A stretch of 64,000 bases of DNA. It comes from Marinicauda algicola. Lineage in GTDB: Bacteria; Pseudomonadota; Alphaproteobacteria; Caulobacterales; Maricaulaceae. This document shows, in pieces, positions 7,887 to 16,007 of this stretch. The stretch spans positions 620,001 to 684,000 of the forward strand of contig NZ_CP071057.1 in the NCBI RefSeq assembly GCF_017161425.1. The letters run 5' to 3'. The position numbers and the translations under genes are program-made. The notes below the pieces were generated by a model, which saw nothing but the letters and a program-made list of their open reading frames with translations, was not told where the DNA came from and made no database searches. Position 1 is the stretch's first letter. Each line of letters starts with the position of its first letter.

Positions 7887-8678
7887 TTGGTCGATGCCGT
7901 CATCCCGCGCCTCGCTTCGCCCGCCCAGCTGCTGCAGTCGGCTGCCGACGCGACGGGAGCCGATTTCGACTATCTGGTCCGCACCGCGGCACGCGAGAGC
8001 AATTTCGATCCGCAGGCGAGGGCGCAAAGCTCCTCGGCGGCGGGCATGTTCCAGTTCATCGAGCAGACCTGGCTCGCCATGATGAGCCGGCACGGCGCGG
8101 CGCACGGCCAGGGCGAGCTTGCCGCGCAGATCACCCGTGGGCCGGACGGCCGCTTCGAGGTCGCCGACCCGGCCACGAAGCGCGAGATCCTCGATCTTCG
8201 CTTCGATCCGGCGCTCGCGAGCCGCATGGCCGGCGAGCTTGCGGCGGAGAACGCGGGCGTGCTGCGCGAGGCGCTGGGCCGAGAGCCTTCCGGCGGGGAA
8301 CTCTACGCCGCTCATTTCCTCGGCGCCGGCAACGCCGCGCGTCTGATCGAGACGGCCGAGGCAAGCCCCGCGGCGCGGGCCGACACGCTGTTTCCCGCCG
8401 CGGCGCGGGCGAACCGGGCGATCTTCTTCGATGGCGCCCGCGCGCGCAGCGTCAGCGAGGTGCTGGGGGCGCTCACAGGCGCTGACGGGTCGCCGGTCGC
8501 ACCGCCCGAAACCCTTGTCTCCGGCCCGGCGCCGGAATCCCCGCCCGTCCAGGCCGGCGGCTGGCGACCGGGCGCGTGGAGCGGGCCCGGTCGCCCGGTC
8601 GCCGTGCTCTCGCCCGGCGTGATCGAACTGCTCGCCTCCCTCGATGCGCCGCGCGGGCGCGACGACCGCGAGGCTTGA
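7887..8678 (+). CDS. lytic transglycosylase, SLT domain
   Basis: This 263-residue protein cleaves peptidoglycan glycan strands. The SLT domain sits at the N-terminus, with the catalytic Glu37 in AARESNF and the family segment SSSAAGMFQFIEQTWL after it. The C-terminal third is Pro/Ala/Gly-rich and probably disordered. The start is TTG at 7887: AAGGGAGG lies 6 nt upstream and no better in-frame ATG exists. No classical signal peptide is seen, as in some specialised transglycosylases acting on polar organelles (Caulobacter PleA is an example). With the CtrA-like box upstream, a flagellum or pilus assembly role is a reasonable guess, not shown. Confidence 0.85.
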   Translation: MVDAVIPRLASPAQLLQSAADATGADFDYLVRTAARESNFDPQARAQSSSAAGMFQFIEQTWLAMMSRHGAAHGQGELAAQITRGPDGRFEVADPATKREILDLRFDPALASRMAGELAAENAGVLREALGREPSGGELYAAHFLGAGNAARLIETAEASPAARADTLFPAAARANRAIFFDGARARSVSEVLGALTGADGSPVAPPETLVSGPAPESPPVQAGGWRPGAWSGPGRPVAVLSPGVIELLASLDAPRGRDDREA

Positions 8679-8740
8679 AAGGCGGCGTTAAGACTTCTTG
8701 CCGCATCTTAGGATTTGGCTTGTCTCAGGATGAAGGTGTC

Positions 8741-9892
8741 ATGAGCGTTCAAGGCCTTCGTGCCCGGTTGACCCGGGAAGACATTCAGCGCCTGACCGAC
8801 GCCGCCGACCCGGAAGGGCGCGCGATGGCGACGCGCAAGCTGTGCACGCGAATCGCGCTGGACGGCTTCGGCGACGCGGATCGCGCGGCGGGCGAGGCGG
8901 TGCTGGCTCTCCTGGCCGAGGATGCCGCCGAGATCGTGCGGCGCGCCCTCGCGGTCACGTTGCAGCGCTCGCCCCATCTGCCGGCTCCGGTCGCCAGACG
9001 CCTCATTGCCGACATCGACACCATTGCGATCCCGATCATATCCGGCTCTCCGGTGCTCACCGACGAGGAATTGATCGAGATCGTGCGTACCGCACCCGAG
9101 GCGCGCCAGTGCGCCGTCGCGTCCCGGGCGAACGTCTCGCGCGAGGTCGTGCGCGAGATCGTGACCCACGCTGGCGCGAGGGCAGTCGCGACCGCCGCGG
9201 CCAATGACGGCGCGAAGTTCGATGCCGGGTCCTACGCGCTCACCTTCCAGCGCTTCGAGGACGCCCCCGAGGTCCTGGAGCGCTTCGTGGAACGCTCGCG
9301 CCTGCCGCTCGAGGTGACCGAGAAGCTGATCGCCAGGATTTCCGATGAGGCCCTGCAGCGCCTGGTCTCGCGCCACGCCCTGCCGCCCCAGCTCGCGGTG
9401 GAACTTGCCGAGGGCGCGCGCGAACGCGCGACCGTCGATCTCGTCGAGCAGGCGGGCCTCTCGCCCGAGCCGCGCCGCTTCGTTCAGCAGCTCCAGCTCA
9501 ACGGGCGCCTGACCCCGTCACTGATTTTGCGCGCCCTGTTCCGCGGGCATGTCGCATTCTTCGAGCACGCCGTGGCGGAGCTTGCCGGAATCGATCACGC
9601 CAAGGCCTGGCTTCTCATCCACGATGCCGGGCCGCTGGGCCTGGAGGCGGTGTTCCAGCGCACCGGCCTTCCCGCGCGCATTCTGCCGGCGGTGAGGGCG
9701 GCGATATCGGCCTATCATTCCATCGAGATCGGGGGCGACGGGCCATCCGATCTCGTGCGTTTCCGCAAGACGCTGACGGAACGGATCTTCACCCAGTTCC
9801 AGGGGGCGCCCGAAGGCGATCTCGCCTATTGCCTCGACCGTCTCGACGTGGATATCGAGCAGCTCGACCACCCGGTGCGCGCGGCCTCCTGA
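8741..9892 (+). CDS. DUF2336 domain protein (1)
   Basis: This is a 383-residue DUF2336 protein, an alphaproteobacterial family of unknown function with HEAT-like helical repeats. The N-terminal part (LTREDIQRLTDAADPEGRAMATRKL) and the repeat signature PVLTDEELIEIV with ARQCAVASR and VSREVVREI are typical. No signal peptide or transmembrane segment is seen, so it is cytoplasmic. GAAGGTG lies directly before ATG 8741. It converges on the Hpt gene through a bidirectional terminator. A second DUF2336 gene lies at 11879-12937, flanking the response-regulator/Hpt pair. Confidence 0.85.
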   Translation: MSVQGLRARLTREDIQRLTDAADPEGRAMATRKLCTRIALDGFGDADRAAGEAVLALLAEDAAEIVRRALAVTLQRSPHLPAPVARRLIADIDTIAIPIISGSPVLTDEELIEIVRTAPEARQCAVASRANVSREVVREIVTHAGARAVATAAANDGAKFDAGSYALTFQRFEDAPEVLERFVERSRLPLEVTEKLIARISDEALQRLVSRHALPPQLAVELAEGARERATVDLVEQAGLSPEPRRFVQQLQLNGRLTPSLILRALFRGHVAFFEHAVAELAGIDHAKAWLLIHDAGPLGLEAVFQRTGLPARILPAVRAAISAYHSIEIGGDGPSDLVRFRKTLTERIFTQFQGAPEGDLAYCLDRLDVDIEQLDHPVRAAS

Positions 9893-9916
9893 GTTAACCC
9901 CCATCCGTCGACAGGC

Positions 9917-9958
9917 AAAAAAGGGCCCGCGCCGGGAGCAGCGCGGGCCTCTTCGTTT
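9917..9958. terminator. bidirectional rho-independent terminator
   Basis: A perfect 9-bp GC stem (9924-9932 with 9941-9949) encloses an 8-nt loop. A6 at 9917-9922 becomes U6 on the minus transcript, and TCTTCGTTT follows on the plus side. It sits between the convergent DUF2336 and Hpt genes. Confidence 0.88.
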
Positions 9959-9974
9959 CAGGAAGCCGGCGAGG

Positions 9975-10469
9975 TCAGGTCGGTTCACCGACGAGGGCGA
10001 CGACGCGCGTCTCGAGTTCCTCGGCGAGCTGACGGCCGACCGCGTCGTCGTCGGTACGGATGTTCTGGTTCAAGGCCGCCCGGATGGAATGGACATGGGC
10101 CTCGGCGAGCGAGAGCGGGATTGCCGCGCGCTTCTCCGGCGTCTCGATCAGGCGCGCGAGCGAGGCGGCGATCCGGGTAACCAGCGGGAACTGATAGGTC
10201 GAGCCCAGCCCGCGCAGGTCGTGCGCGACCGTGAACAGGGCGTCGCCTGCCTCTCCCTCGAGGCCCTCCGCCTTGGTGCGTCCCAGCGCGGCCTCGAGCT
10301 TCTCGACCTCCTGGCCGAGCCACGCGCCGAATTCGACGGAGAGTTGGTCCAGCGCCTTCTCCGCCCGTGCAATCGCGTCGGGATCGGCCGCCGGAATCCG
10401 GCCCCCGACCTTCACGCGCAGCATGTTGGGCGGGTTGATGATCTCGATGGGTTTCTCGCGCTGGCTCAT
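9975..10469 (-). CDS. Hpt domain phosphotransfer protein
   Basis: This 164-residue histidine phosphotransfer protein has its phospho-accepting site at His83 in VAHDLRGLGSTYQFP, embedded in a four-helix-bundle-like sequence. About 40 N-terminal residues (EIINPPNMLRVKVGG) precede the Hpt fold and may be a docking peptide. It lies 18 nt downstream of the response regulator, which is also 164 residues, so the two are surely co-transcribed. No histidine kinase is present nearby, so the phosphate donor must be encoded elsewhere. Confidence 0.85.
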   Translation of the reverse strand: MSQREKPIEIINPPNMLRVKVGGRIPAADPDAIARAEKALDQLSVEFGAWLGQEVEKLEAALGRTKAEGLEGEAGDALFTVAHDLRGLGSTYQFPLVTRIAASLARLIETPEKRAAIPLSLAEAHVHSIRAALNQNIRTDDDAVGRQLAEELETRVVALVGEPT

Positions 10470-10487
10470 ATCGACTGCTCCCGTTGT

Positions 10488-10982
10488 TCAGGCGGATTGG
10501 ACTTCGTCGTCGCGGCGTTCGGGCCCCTCGTAGTCCGGCTTGGCTAGCCGACGCCGGTCCGGGCCGAAAAATACTTTCGTCCGCACGAAGGGGCGCGGCC
10601 GGTTCACGATGGACTGGATGCGGCGGTAGAGCGCGTCGGCGGAGAAGGGCTTGGCCATGAATTCGGTCACCCCGGCATCGCGCGCTTCGCGCACCTTGGA
10701 CAGCTCGGCATAGGCTGTCAGCATTATGATCGGCACGTACGGGTTCGGGCTCTTGTTCGGATTTCGCAGCAGCTTGACGAGGCTGATGCCGTCGACCGGC
10801 TTCATCTTCCAGTCGAGCACGATGATGTCGATGGCTTTCGCACGCAGGACTTCGACGCAGTGCTGGGCGGTGCTGGCCTCGAAAATCATCTCGCATCCGA
10901 ACGCCGTCAGCACGGTACGCACGAGCCCGCGCATCGCCGCATTGTCGTCGACGACGAGGATATTGAGGCGCTTGAAGGCCAT
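10488..10982 (-). CDS. CheY-like response regulator
   Basis: This is a single receiver domain with a short basic tail. The acidic pair is Asp12/Asp13 (ILVVDDN), the phosphorylated residue is Asp57 (IIVLDWKM), with Thr89 (MLTAYAE) and Lys111 (FMAKPF). There is no DNA-binding domain. The roughly 35-residue tail (FFGPDRRRLAKPDYEGPERR) is a feature shared with several alphaproteobacterial receivers. ATG 10982 gives the standard N-terminus; an ATG at 11051 would add 23 atypical residues. A CtrA-like box lies 74 nt upstream. It is probably the partner of the Hpt protein downstream. Confidence 0.88.
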   Translation of the reverse strand: MAFKRLNILVVDDNAAMRGLVRTVLTAFGCEMIFEASTAQHCVEVLRAKAIDIIVLDWKMKPVDGISLVKLLRNPNKSPNPYVPIIMLTAYAELSKVREARDAGVTEFMAKPFSADALYRRIQSIVNRPRPFVRTKVFFGPDRRRLAKPDYEGPERRDDEVQSA

Positions 10983-11055
10983 CGAGGTGTCGACTTCGTC
11001 TGCCACGAGACGAACTCCAGAATCTCCATCCGGACAGAGCAGTAGCGCCATTTGC

Positions 11056-11070
11056 TTAATGCCCGGCTAA
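11056..11070. promoter_or_regulatory. CtrA-like box upstream of response regulator/Hpt genes
   Basis: On the plus strand it reads TTAA-TGCCCGG-CTAA, one mismatch from TTAA-N7-TTAA. It lies between nadK and the response regulator and could drive the minus-strand RR-Hpt pair. Confidence 0.35.
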
Positions 11071-11088
11071 GGCGGGGAGCGGGCGGGC

Positions 11089-11850
11089 TCAGGTGGAGAA
11101 TTGCTCGACCAGGATGCGCTCCTCCAGCGCCCGGCCCTCGTCGAACAGCATGTGCAGGGTGATGTCGCCGGCCTCCGAGACCGTCACGCGGCGCGCCTCG
11201 CGGAACTCCTTGTTGTCCGCGACCGCCGAGACCGGGCGTTTCTCCGGTTCGAGCACCTCGAACTCCACGACAGAATCGTGGGGCAGCAGGGCTCCGCGCC
11301 AGCGGCGCGGGCGGAAGGCGCTGATCGGGGTTAGGGCGAGCAGCTGCGCGTCGAGCGGCAGGATCGGCCCGTGGGCGGAGAAATTGTACGCGGTCGAGCC
11401 GGCCGGCGTGGCCACCAGCGCGCCGTCCGCGGACAGCTCCTCCATGCGCACCGTGCCGTCGATGGAGATGCGGATCTTCGCGGTCTGGCGCGTCTCGCGC
11501 AGCAGCGACACCTCGTTGATGGCCAGCACCTCGAAGCGTTCCCCGTTGACCCGTTCGCCGACCGCGCGAAGCGGATGGATGTCGGCCTGCTCGGCGCGCT
11601 CGAGACGTTCGATGAGATCGGTGTCCGAAGGTTCGTTCATCAGGAAGCCGACCGAACCGAAATTGATGCCGTAGACGCGGATGTCGTCGCGCCCCATGAC
11701 CTTGTGCAGGGCGTCGAGCATCACGCCGTCCCCGCCGAGCGCGACCAGCACCTCGGCCTCGTCCAGCGCGACCTCGCCGTGCCTGTCGGCGAGGGCCTGC
11801 TTGGCCGAGCGCGCATCCTCGCGCGTGCCGGCGTGAAAGGCGATCTTCAT
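11089..11850 (-). CDS. nadK: NAD kinase
   Basis: This 253-residue enzyme phosphorylates NAD to NADP using ATP. The NAD-kinase signature GGDG is at 39-42 ([15 protein letters not shown]). The NE/D substrate motif is AINEVSLLR, and [18 protein letters not shown] is the conserved glycine-rich loop. It is shorter than the E. coli enzyme (about 290) but normal for alphaproteobacteria. AAGGA lies 8 nt before the ATG. It starts 28 nt after the second DUF2336 gene and is probably co-transcribed with it. Confidence 0.95.
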   Translation of the reverse strand: MKIAFHAGTREDARSAKQALADRHGEVALDEAEVLVALGGDGVMLDALHKVMGRDDIRVYGINFGSVGFLMNEPSDTDLIERLERAEQADIHPLRAVGERVNGERFEVLAINEVSLLRETRQTAKIRISIDGTVRMEELSADGALVATPAGSTAYNFSAHGPILPLDAQLLALTPISAFRPRRWRGALLPHDSVVEFEVLEPEKRPVSAVADNKEFREARRVTVSEAGDITLHMLFDEGRALEERILVEQFST

Positions 11851-11878
11851 GCGTCAGGATCCTTCGCGGCGCTGGCGG

Positions 11879-12937
11879 TCAGGCGGCGATTGAAGCCCCG
11901 CCGCCGAGCGCGTGCAAGGCGCCACCTGCGGCCGCGGCGTCGTAATCGGCGAAAACCGCGGATGCGGCGCGCGCGAGATCGCTGTCGTCCACGGCATGGA
12001 TGCGGCCCTGGCGGGTCAGGGTGCGCACCATCGGCGCGACGCTTCGGTCCTGCGCTCCGATCGTGCGGCAGGCCAGTGCGCAGGCGCGGACCGGCGCGGC
12101 CCCGAGCGCCCGGCGCCACAGCCCGACGGGCATGGCGCACAGCCGGGCCATGGCGTGGTCGAAGACCGGTCCGGGCGCACCGGCGAGGCTGCGCAGCACG
12201 AAGGCCGCGTCGAGCCGGCCGGAGGCTTCCAGCCGTGCCACGAGCCGGGCCGCCTCGGCCTCGGGATCGCTCGCGGCGGCATCGGCCAGTGCGCCTGCAG
12301 CTGCCTCGTCCACGGCGCGCCGCTCGAGCGTCGGGAAGCGGCGGGCCAGGACTTGCGCCACGGTTTGCGCCGCGACTGCCATCAGCGCGCGCGCAAAGCC
12401 CGCGGTGAGATCGTCGCGCGCGGCGAGGGCGATCTGCAGCTCGCGTTCGCCCTTCGCCACGGCGGCGAAATCGGCCGCGCTCGCCTCGCCGAGCCGGGCA
12501 CCGTCATTGCGCGCGAGCCGGTCTAGAACCTCGCTCTCGCGGAAAGCGGCGAGGGCGGCCACCACGGCCTCGCTGACACGCAGGCGCGAGGCGATCATCA
12601 ACCGGCGAGCGCCGTCGAGCCGGGCCAGGGCGATCAGGTCCTCCTCCTCGAGCGCGAGGCAGCGCGTGAGGATGGGCTCGGCGATCTCGAGCTCGTCGCC
12701 TGCGAGAAACCGCACCACGCCGGGCGGTGCCCAGGGGCAGTCGGCCAGCCGGTTCGCGATCGCCAGGCGCACCCGCGCCTCGGCCGAGCGGGCGAGGTCC
12801 AGCAGGCACTCGTCGACCTCGTCGGCGACCCGCCAGGACGGCGGCGCCTTCACGCATGCCGATGTCAGCATCAGCGCGAGCTCGCCGCGCCGGCGGATGC
12901 GCGCGTCAGCTTCGGCAGGAAAGGCAGGCGCAGCCAT
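11879..12937 (-). CDS. DUF2336 domain protein (2)
   Basis: This 352-residue protein belongs to the same family as the gene at 8741 but is clearly diverged. It is Ala/Arg/Leu-rich with repeated helical units such as RVRLAIANRLAD, RRLMIASRLRVSEAVV and EVLDRLARNDGARL. There is no signal peptide or membrane segment. GGGAG lies 6 nt before ATG 12937, which makes this a better start than the ATG 10 codons upstream. It leads a probable operon with nadK. Molecular function is unknown. Confidence 0.82.
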   Translation of the reverse strand: MAAPAFPAEADARIRRRGELALMLTSACVKAPPSWRVADEVDECLLDLARSAEARVRLAIANRLADCPWAPPGVVRFLAGDELEIAEPILTRCLALEEEDLIALARLDGARRLMIASRLRVSEAVVAALAAFRESEVLDRLARNDGARLGEASAADFAAVAKGERELQIALAARDDLTAGFARALMAVAAQTVAQVLARRFPTLERRAVDEAAAGALADAAASDPEAEAARLVARLEASGRLDAAFVLRSLAGAPGPVFDHAMARLCAMPVGLWRRALGAAPVRACALACRTIGAQDRSVAPMVRTLTRQGRIHAVDDSDLARAASAVFADYDAAAAGGALHALGGGASIAA

Positions 12938-12967
12938 GAACGCTCCCGGGACAGTACAGGCGCTCAT

Positions 12968-12988
12968 GGTTACCGAACACGGTTACCG
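12968..12988. repeat. direct repeat GGTTACCG in divergent promoter region
   Basis: Two copies of GGTTACCG, at 12968-12975 and 12981-12988, are spaced 13 bp start to start in the region between the DUF2336 gene (minus) and the aldolase gene (plus). They could be tandem regulator half-sites. Confidence 0.35.
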
Positions 12989-13113
12989 TCGCGTTATCTG
13001 CGCGAGGGATGTCGAAACGGGTGATTTGACGGATGCGCACTGGAGCGCGATCCTTGGCCGGGAAGAATTGCCGAACGATGTTCGGGAAGAGCGATATCGT
13101 GGAGGAGAACGCC

Positions 13114-13884
13114 ATGGACGACCGCGCAAACGTATCCGTGAAGGACCAGGTTTCGGAAGCGGAGTGGAAGGCGCGCTGCGACCTCGCCGCGCTCTACCGG
13201 CTGGCCTTCATGCACGGCTGGGACGATCTTTTCTTCACCCACATCTCGATGCGCATTCCCGGCGAGCCGGAGCATTTCCTGCTCAATCCGTTCGGGCTGC
13301 TGTTCGAGGACGTCACCGCTTCGAACCTCGTCAAGGTCGACGAGGAGGGCAATGTGCTGCCCCCGAGCCAGTACGGCATCAACCCGGCCGGTTTCACGAT
13401 CCACTCTGCCGTCCACGCTGCACGGCCGGATGTTCACGTGGTGATGCACCTGCACACCGACCAGGGCGTCGCTGTCAGCGCCCAGAAGCGCGGCCTTCTG
13501 CCGATCTCCCAGCTCGCGATGAACGTGATGAAGGACGTGGTCTATCACGGCTATGAGGGCATCGCGCTCGACGAGGAGGAGAAGTCCCGCCTCGTCGACG
13601 ATCTGGGCGAACACAATCTCCTGATCCTGCGCAATCACGGCACGCTGACCTGCGGCGACCATCCCTTCAGCGCCTATACGCGCATGTATCTGCTCGAGCG
13701 GGCCTGCAAGGTGCAGACGCTCGCCCAGTCCGGCGGAGCCGAACTCATCGAGTGGGACACGAAGATGCAGGAGCGCGTCTATGCGCAGGGCGAGCAGGCC
13801 TTCACCAACGACCTGTTCAAGGAGATCGGCTGGGCCGCCATCCGGGGCCGGGTGGACCGCCAGAGCCCGGGATACGACCGCTGA
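13114..13884 (+). CDS. class II aldolase/adducin family protein
   Basis: This 256-residue cytoplasmic protein of the class II aldolase fold includes fuculose- and ribulose-phosphate aldolases and bacterial adducin-like proteins. Metal-ligand histidines are visible in VHVVMHLHTDQG (HxH) and LRNHGTL. FMHGWDDLFFTHISMR and LLNPFGLLFEDVTASNLVKVD are the usual substrate-side blocks. GGAGGAG sits 6 nt before ATG 13114. The usual catalytic Glu position is not clearly conserved, so the reaction is uncertain. It stands alone. Confidence 0.85.
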   Translation: MDDRANVSVKDQVSEAEWKARCDLAALYRLAFMHGWDDLFFTHISMRIPGEPEHFLLNPFGLLFEDVTASNLVKVDEEGNVLPPSQYGINPAGFTIHSAVHAARPDVHVVMHLHTDQGVAVSAQKRGLLPISQLAMNVMKDVVYHGYEGIALDEEEKSRLVDDLGEHNLLILRNHGTLTCGDHPFSAYTRMYLLERACKVQTLAQSGGAELIEWDTKMQERVYAQGEQAFTNDLFKEIGWAAIRGRVDRQSPGYDR

Positions 13885-13970
13885 TTCTCCTCGAGGGGGC
13901 AATTTAGAGTCGACATTCGCGCGGCAGGGGTATTCAATCGCCCACCGGGTCCGGCGGTGGGAGGTCGCTC

Positions 13971-14759
13971 ATGCCCGCATCGCGCGCCGCGGCGGCGCTG
14001 GGAGGTGTCTGCCTCGCCCTCGCGACCGGCGCTTCGGCGCAGGCGGGAGCGTGGCCGCGCGAGCGCGGCGAGAGCCTGCTCATCGTCACCGGGAGCTGGC
14101 ATCGGCTCGCCGCCCCGCAGGACGGCGCGGTTCTCTTCAAGCGCGAGGCGGCGATCTACGGCGAATACGGCGCCACCGGCCGCATCACGCTTGTCGGACG
14201 CTTCGCGCTGCAGGACTTCCGTGAGGAGATCCGTACCGACGACACGGCGCTCGCGGTCACCTACGCCACCTTCGGCGGCAGCGAAGCGGGCGCGCGCGTC
14301 CACCTGGCAAGACTCGGGCGCTGGTGTGCCTCGGGCCAGCTCCTGGTGACGTTGCCGAGCGCCGGGGAGAACCGGACCAATGCCGAGCACGGCACGGGGG
14401 GCGGCGATGTGGACCTGCGTGCACTCGTAGGGCGCTCGATCGGGGAGGCCGGCTTCGCCGAGATCCAGCTCGGCCTCCGCGAGCGGGAGGGGGAGGGCGG
14501 ATCTGAAGTCCGCTTCGACACGGCCTTCGGCTGGGAACTCAATTCGCGCCTGCGGCTTCACCTGCAGACCTATTCGGTCTGGTCGCACGAGCTCGACACC
14601 ACGCGGCTCCGCGACTTTTCCGGCCACCGCGCCCAGGTCTCCGTGCTGGCCTCGCTCGGGGGCGGGCGCTACGCCCAGCTGGGTGTCATGAGCACGGTGC
14701 GCGCGCACGACATGGCGGACGAGGCGGCGGCGATCATCGGTGTCTGGCAGCAATTTTGA
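13971..14759 (+). CDS. secreted hypothetical protein, possible outer-membrane beta-barrel
   Basis: This is a 262-residue protein with a signal peptide (cut near GASAQAG). The mature part is rich in alternating polar/hydrophobic strands (SLLIVTGSWHRL, RITLVGRFALQDF, YAQLGVMSTVRA) and ends in an aromatic residue (IGVWQQF), as outer-membrane barrels do. I do not recognise a named family. GGGAGG lies 8 nt upstream of the ATG. It precedes the RND efflux genes by 87 nt in the same direction; a joint role in export cannot be shown. Confidence 0.7.
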   Translation: MPASRAAAALGGVCLALATGASAQAGAWPRERGESLLIVTGSWHRLAAPQDGAVLFKREAAIYGEYGATGRITLVGRFALQDFREEIRTDDTALAVTYATFGGSEAGARVHLARLGRWCASGQLLVTLPSAGENRTNAEHGTGGGDVDLRALVGRSIGEAGFAEIQLGLREREGEGGSEVRFDTAFGWELNSRLRLHLQTYSVWSHELDTTRLRDFSGHRAQVSVLASLGGGRYAQLGVMSTVRAHDMADEAAAIIGVWQQF

Positions 14760-14846
14760 GCCACTGCGTGTGACGATCACGCGCGTGTGCTTTGAAATTC
14801 CCGGCAAAGGGCGCATATCACGCGCTTGAATGTGCCGGAGACCATC

Positions 14847-16007
14847 ATGCAGCGCGCCGCCTTCCTCATCGCCGTCCTCGCGGTATTCGCCTTCATGGCG
14901 CTCGCGGTCGGGCTACGCGCCCTGTTTTCCGGCGATGAGGCCGAACAGGGTTGGGGCGGACGGGCCGTGCCTGTTGCAGTCTATGCGGTTGAGACGCGCG
15001 AATTCGCCGACGTGGTCGAGGCGCTCGGCACGGCCGGCGCGAACGAGAGCGTCACGGTCACCGCCAAGGTTTCCGACACGATCGCGCGGATCAATTTCGA
15101 TTCCGGCGAAGCGGTCGAGGCCGGCCAGATCCTCGTCGAACTCTCCGCGGCCGAGGAAGCTGCGGGCCTGTCCGAAGCGCGGGCCACGCTGCGCGAGACC
15201 GAACGCGAGATTGCCCGCATCCGCGATCTCACCGAACGCGGCGTGGCGCCGCAATCGCGCCTGGACGAGGCGCTCGCAGCGCTAGAACGGGCGAGAGCGC
15301 GGGTCGAGGCAATCGAGGCGCGCGTGGCCGACCGCATCATCCGGGCGCCCTTCGCCGGCACGGTCGGCCTGCGCGAGGTAAGCCCGGGCGAACTGGTTCG
15401 CCCCGGCGATCCGATCGCGCGGCTCGACGACACGCGGATCATCAAGCTCGACTTCACCGTACCCGAGCGCTTCCTGTCCGTGCTCGAGGCGGGGATGCAG
15501 GTCGAGGCGGCAACGAGCGCCTTCCCCGACGCCGTGTTCCGGGGGGAGATCACCCAGATCGACAGCCGCGTCGATCCGGTCACTCGCGCCGTCACCGTGC
15601 GCGCGGAAATCGACAATCGCGACGGCCGGCTGCGCCCCGGCCAGCTGATGACCGTGGAGGTGCGCCGCGACGTGCGCGAGTCTCCCGCGGTCCCCGGTTC
15701 GGCGCTGCTGCGCTACGGGGACGATGTCTACGTCTTCGTGGTCCGCGAGGGCGAACGCGGCAGCCGCGCGATCCAGCGCGAGGTCGAGCTCGGGCGCCAG
15801 TCCGGCGACCTGCTCGAGGTTCGCGCCGGCCTCGCTCCCGGCGAACCCGTGGTCGCCGAGGGCATTCACCGGGTCCGGGACGGCGCACCGGTCATGATCG
15901 CCGAACGCCTCAATGCCTCTGCGGCGGAAGGCGAGGGAGGCGGAGGCGAGCGCGGCGCAGAGGTGAGAGCGCGCGCAGGTACGCAGACGGCGGGAGGCCG
16001 GGAATGA
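14847..16007 (+). CDS. RND efflux periplasmic adaptor subunit
   Basis: This is a 386-residue membrane fusion protein. One N-terminal membrane anchor (about 5-27) is followed by a lipoyl half-motif around SVTVTAKVSDTIARINFDSG, a coiled-coil hairpin (EARATLRETEREIARIRDL onward) and the second lipoyl half RIIRAPFAGTVGLREVSPGE. A beta-barrel domain and a membrane-proximal domain complete it. CCGGAG lies 6 nt before ATG 14847, so this start is preferred over a TTG at 14826. Its stop overlaps the start of the RND pump (ATGA). No outer-membrane channel gene is adjacent. Confidence 0.93.
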   Translation: MQRAAFLIAVLAVFAFMALAVGLRALFSGDEAEQGWGGRAVPVAVYAVETREFADVVEALGTAGANESVTVTAKVSDTIARINFDSGEAVEAGQILVELSAAEEAAGLSEARATLRETEREIARIRDLTERGVAPQSRLDEALAALERARARVEAIEARVADRIIRAPFAGTVGLREVSPGELVRPGDPIARLDDTRIIKLDFTVPERFLSVLEAGMQVEAATSAFPDAVFRGEITQIDSRVDPVTRAVTVRAEIDNRDGRLRPGQLMTVEVRRDVRESPAVPGSALLRYGDDVYVFVVREGERGSRAIQREVELGRQSGDLLEVRAGLAPGEPVVAEGIHRVRDGAPVMIAERLNASAAEGEGGGGERGAEVRARAGTQTAGGRE

